From Sphingomonas vulcanisoli (lineage in GTDB: Bacteria; Pseudomonadota; Alphaproteobacteria; Sphingomonadales; Sphingomonadaceae): 64,000 bases of DNA. A program made the position numbers and the translations under genes. Of the stretch, positions 63,631 through 64,000 are shown piece after piece. The notes beneath the pieces are model-generated. The model was not told the origin of the DNA and did not search any database. It saw only the letters and a list, made by a program, of their open reading frames with translations. The first letter of the stretch is position 1; every line of letters starts with the position of its first letter. Location of the stretch: the NCBI RefSeq assembly GCF_011761305.1, contig NZ_JAAOZC010000004.1:1-64000 (forward strand), read 5' to 3'.

Positions 63631-64000
63631 ATGGCGGGCAAGCGCATCCTCCTGATCGTCGGTGGCGGCATCGCCGCCTATAAGGCGTGCGAACTGGTGC
63701 GTGGGCTGCGAAAGGCCGGGCATACGGTGCGCTGCGTGCTAACAAATGGCGGGGCGCATTTCGTCACGCCGATGGCGCTGGCGGCGCTCAGCGAGCAGCC
63801 GGTCCATACCTCGCTCTGGGATCTCAAGGACGAGGCCGAGATGGGCCATATCCAGCTTAGCCGCGAAGCCGATCTGGTCGTAGTCTGCCCGGCGACGGCG
63901 GATTTGCTCGCCAAGATGGCGGCCGGTATCGCCGACGATCTGGCCACGACGCTGCTGCTCGCGACCGACAAGCCCGTACTGGCGGTGCCCGCGATGAACG
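63631..64000 (+). CDS. coaBC: Phosphopantothenoylcysteine decarboxylase/synthase, N-terminal part
   Basis: The gene runs off the window; 123 codons are present. The protein starts MAGKRILLIVGGGIAAYKAC, the FMN-binding Rossmann-like start of CoaC, followed by LTNGGAHFVTPMALAALSEQPVHTSLWD, HIQLSREADLVVVCPATADLLAKMA with the FMN-site histidine, and ATDKPVLAVPAMN, the PxMN motif. CoaBC makes 4'-phosphopantetheine for coenzyme A. The order ubiE-ubiB-coaBC is standard, here split by two inserted genes. Confidence 0.93.
   Translation, partial: MAGKRILLIVGGGIAAYKACELVRGLRKAGHTVRCVLTNGGAHFVTPMALAALSEQPVHTSLWDLKDEAEMGHIQLSREADLVVVCPATADLLAKMAAGIADDLATTLLLATDKPVLAVPAMN

Overview
The window is a GC-rich chromosomal segment that most probably comes from a sphingomonad (Sphingomonadales, Alphaproteobacteria; Sphingomonas-like). 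The grounds are the alphaproteobacterial gene orders (hisB-H-A-F-E-HIT, phoH-ybeY-corC-...-lnt-metK, recG-sdhE-mfd, murJ-trpS, dnaA/rpsT/mutM/ubiE-ubiB-coaBC), the alphaproteobacterial SspB type, two PEP-CTERM proteins of the PEPxxWA kind, FecI/FecR/TonB-receptor wiring, and many short palindromic intergenic elements. This placement is inferred from protein families and synteny; no database was searched.

Layout. 1-79: the last codons of an IS5-type transposase. 269-5372: an aromatic-acid island, with an IclR regulator divergent from a 2,3-dihydroxybenzoate/gamma-resorcylate decarboxylase-type amidohydrolase followed by catB, catC, catA and pcaD. Together these would turn a hydroxybenzoate into catechol and then into 3-oxoadipate. 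5727-10776: sspB divergent from the histidine genes hisB-hisH-hisA-hisF-(two small genes)-hisE and a HIT protein. 10865-17783: amino-acid permease, adenosine kinase-like protein, small lipoprotein, queG, a two-gene ABC exporter and an exported MsrB. 17790-21629: a FecI/FecR/TonB-dependent receptor set on the minus strand. 21793-24864: phoH-(vapBC)-ybeY-corC. 24895-32396: a metabolic block (SDR, poxB, sorbosone dehydrogenase-like, PHA-system protein, hydrolase, VOC protein, PEP-CTERM protein, DUF1697) that lies between corC and lnt. 32603-35442: lnt and metK. 35453-43998: PAP2, trmL, tyrS, recG, sdhE, mfd. 44156-50508: GST, cupin, dapE, hydrolase, Smr protein, mltA, Tim44-like protein, secB. 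50645-55780: murJ, DUF2252, a small ORF behind a strong promoter, trpS, DUF4136-type lipoprotein. 55951-64000: dnaA, rpsT, mutM, ubiE, ubiB, an NCS1 permease, a PEP-CTERM protein and the start of coaBC.

Most of the window is housekeeping. The points most worth following are: the decarboxylase joined to the catechol operon; a vapBC module spliced into the phoH-ybeY transcription unit with its own two-box operator; a near-consensus promoter with a LexA-like box in front of a possibly leaderless 62-codon ORF upstream of trpS; three GTTCA direct repeats at exact 11-bp spacing upstream of an envelope lipoprotein; a near-perfect palindrome in front of metK; and a family of about 110-150 bp inverted-repeat elements that repeatedly supply ribosome-binding sites, stop codons or start regions to adjacent genes. 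No tRNA, rRNA, CRISPR array or replication origin was seen.
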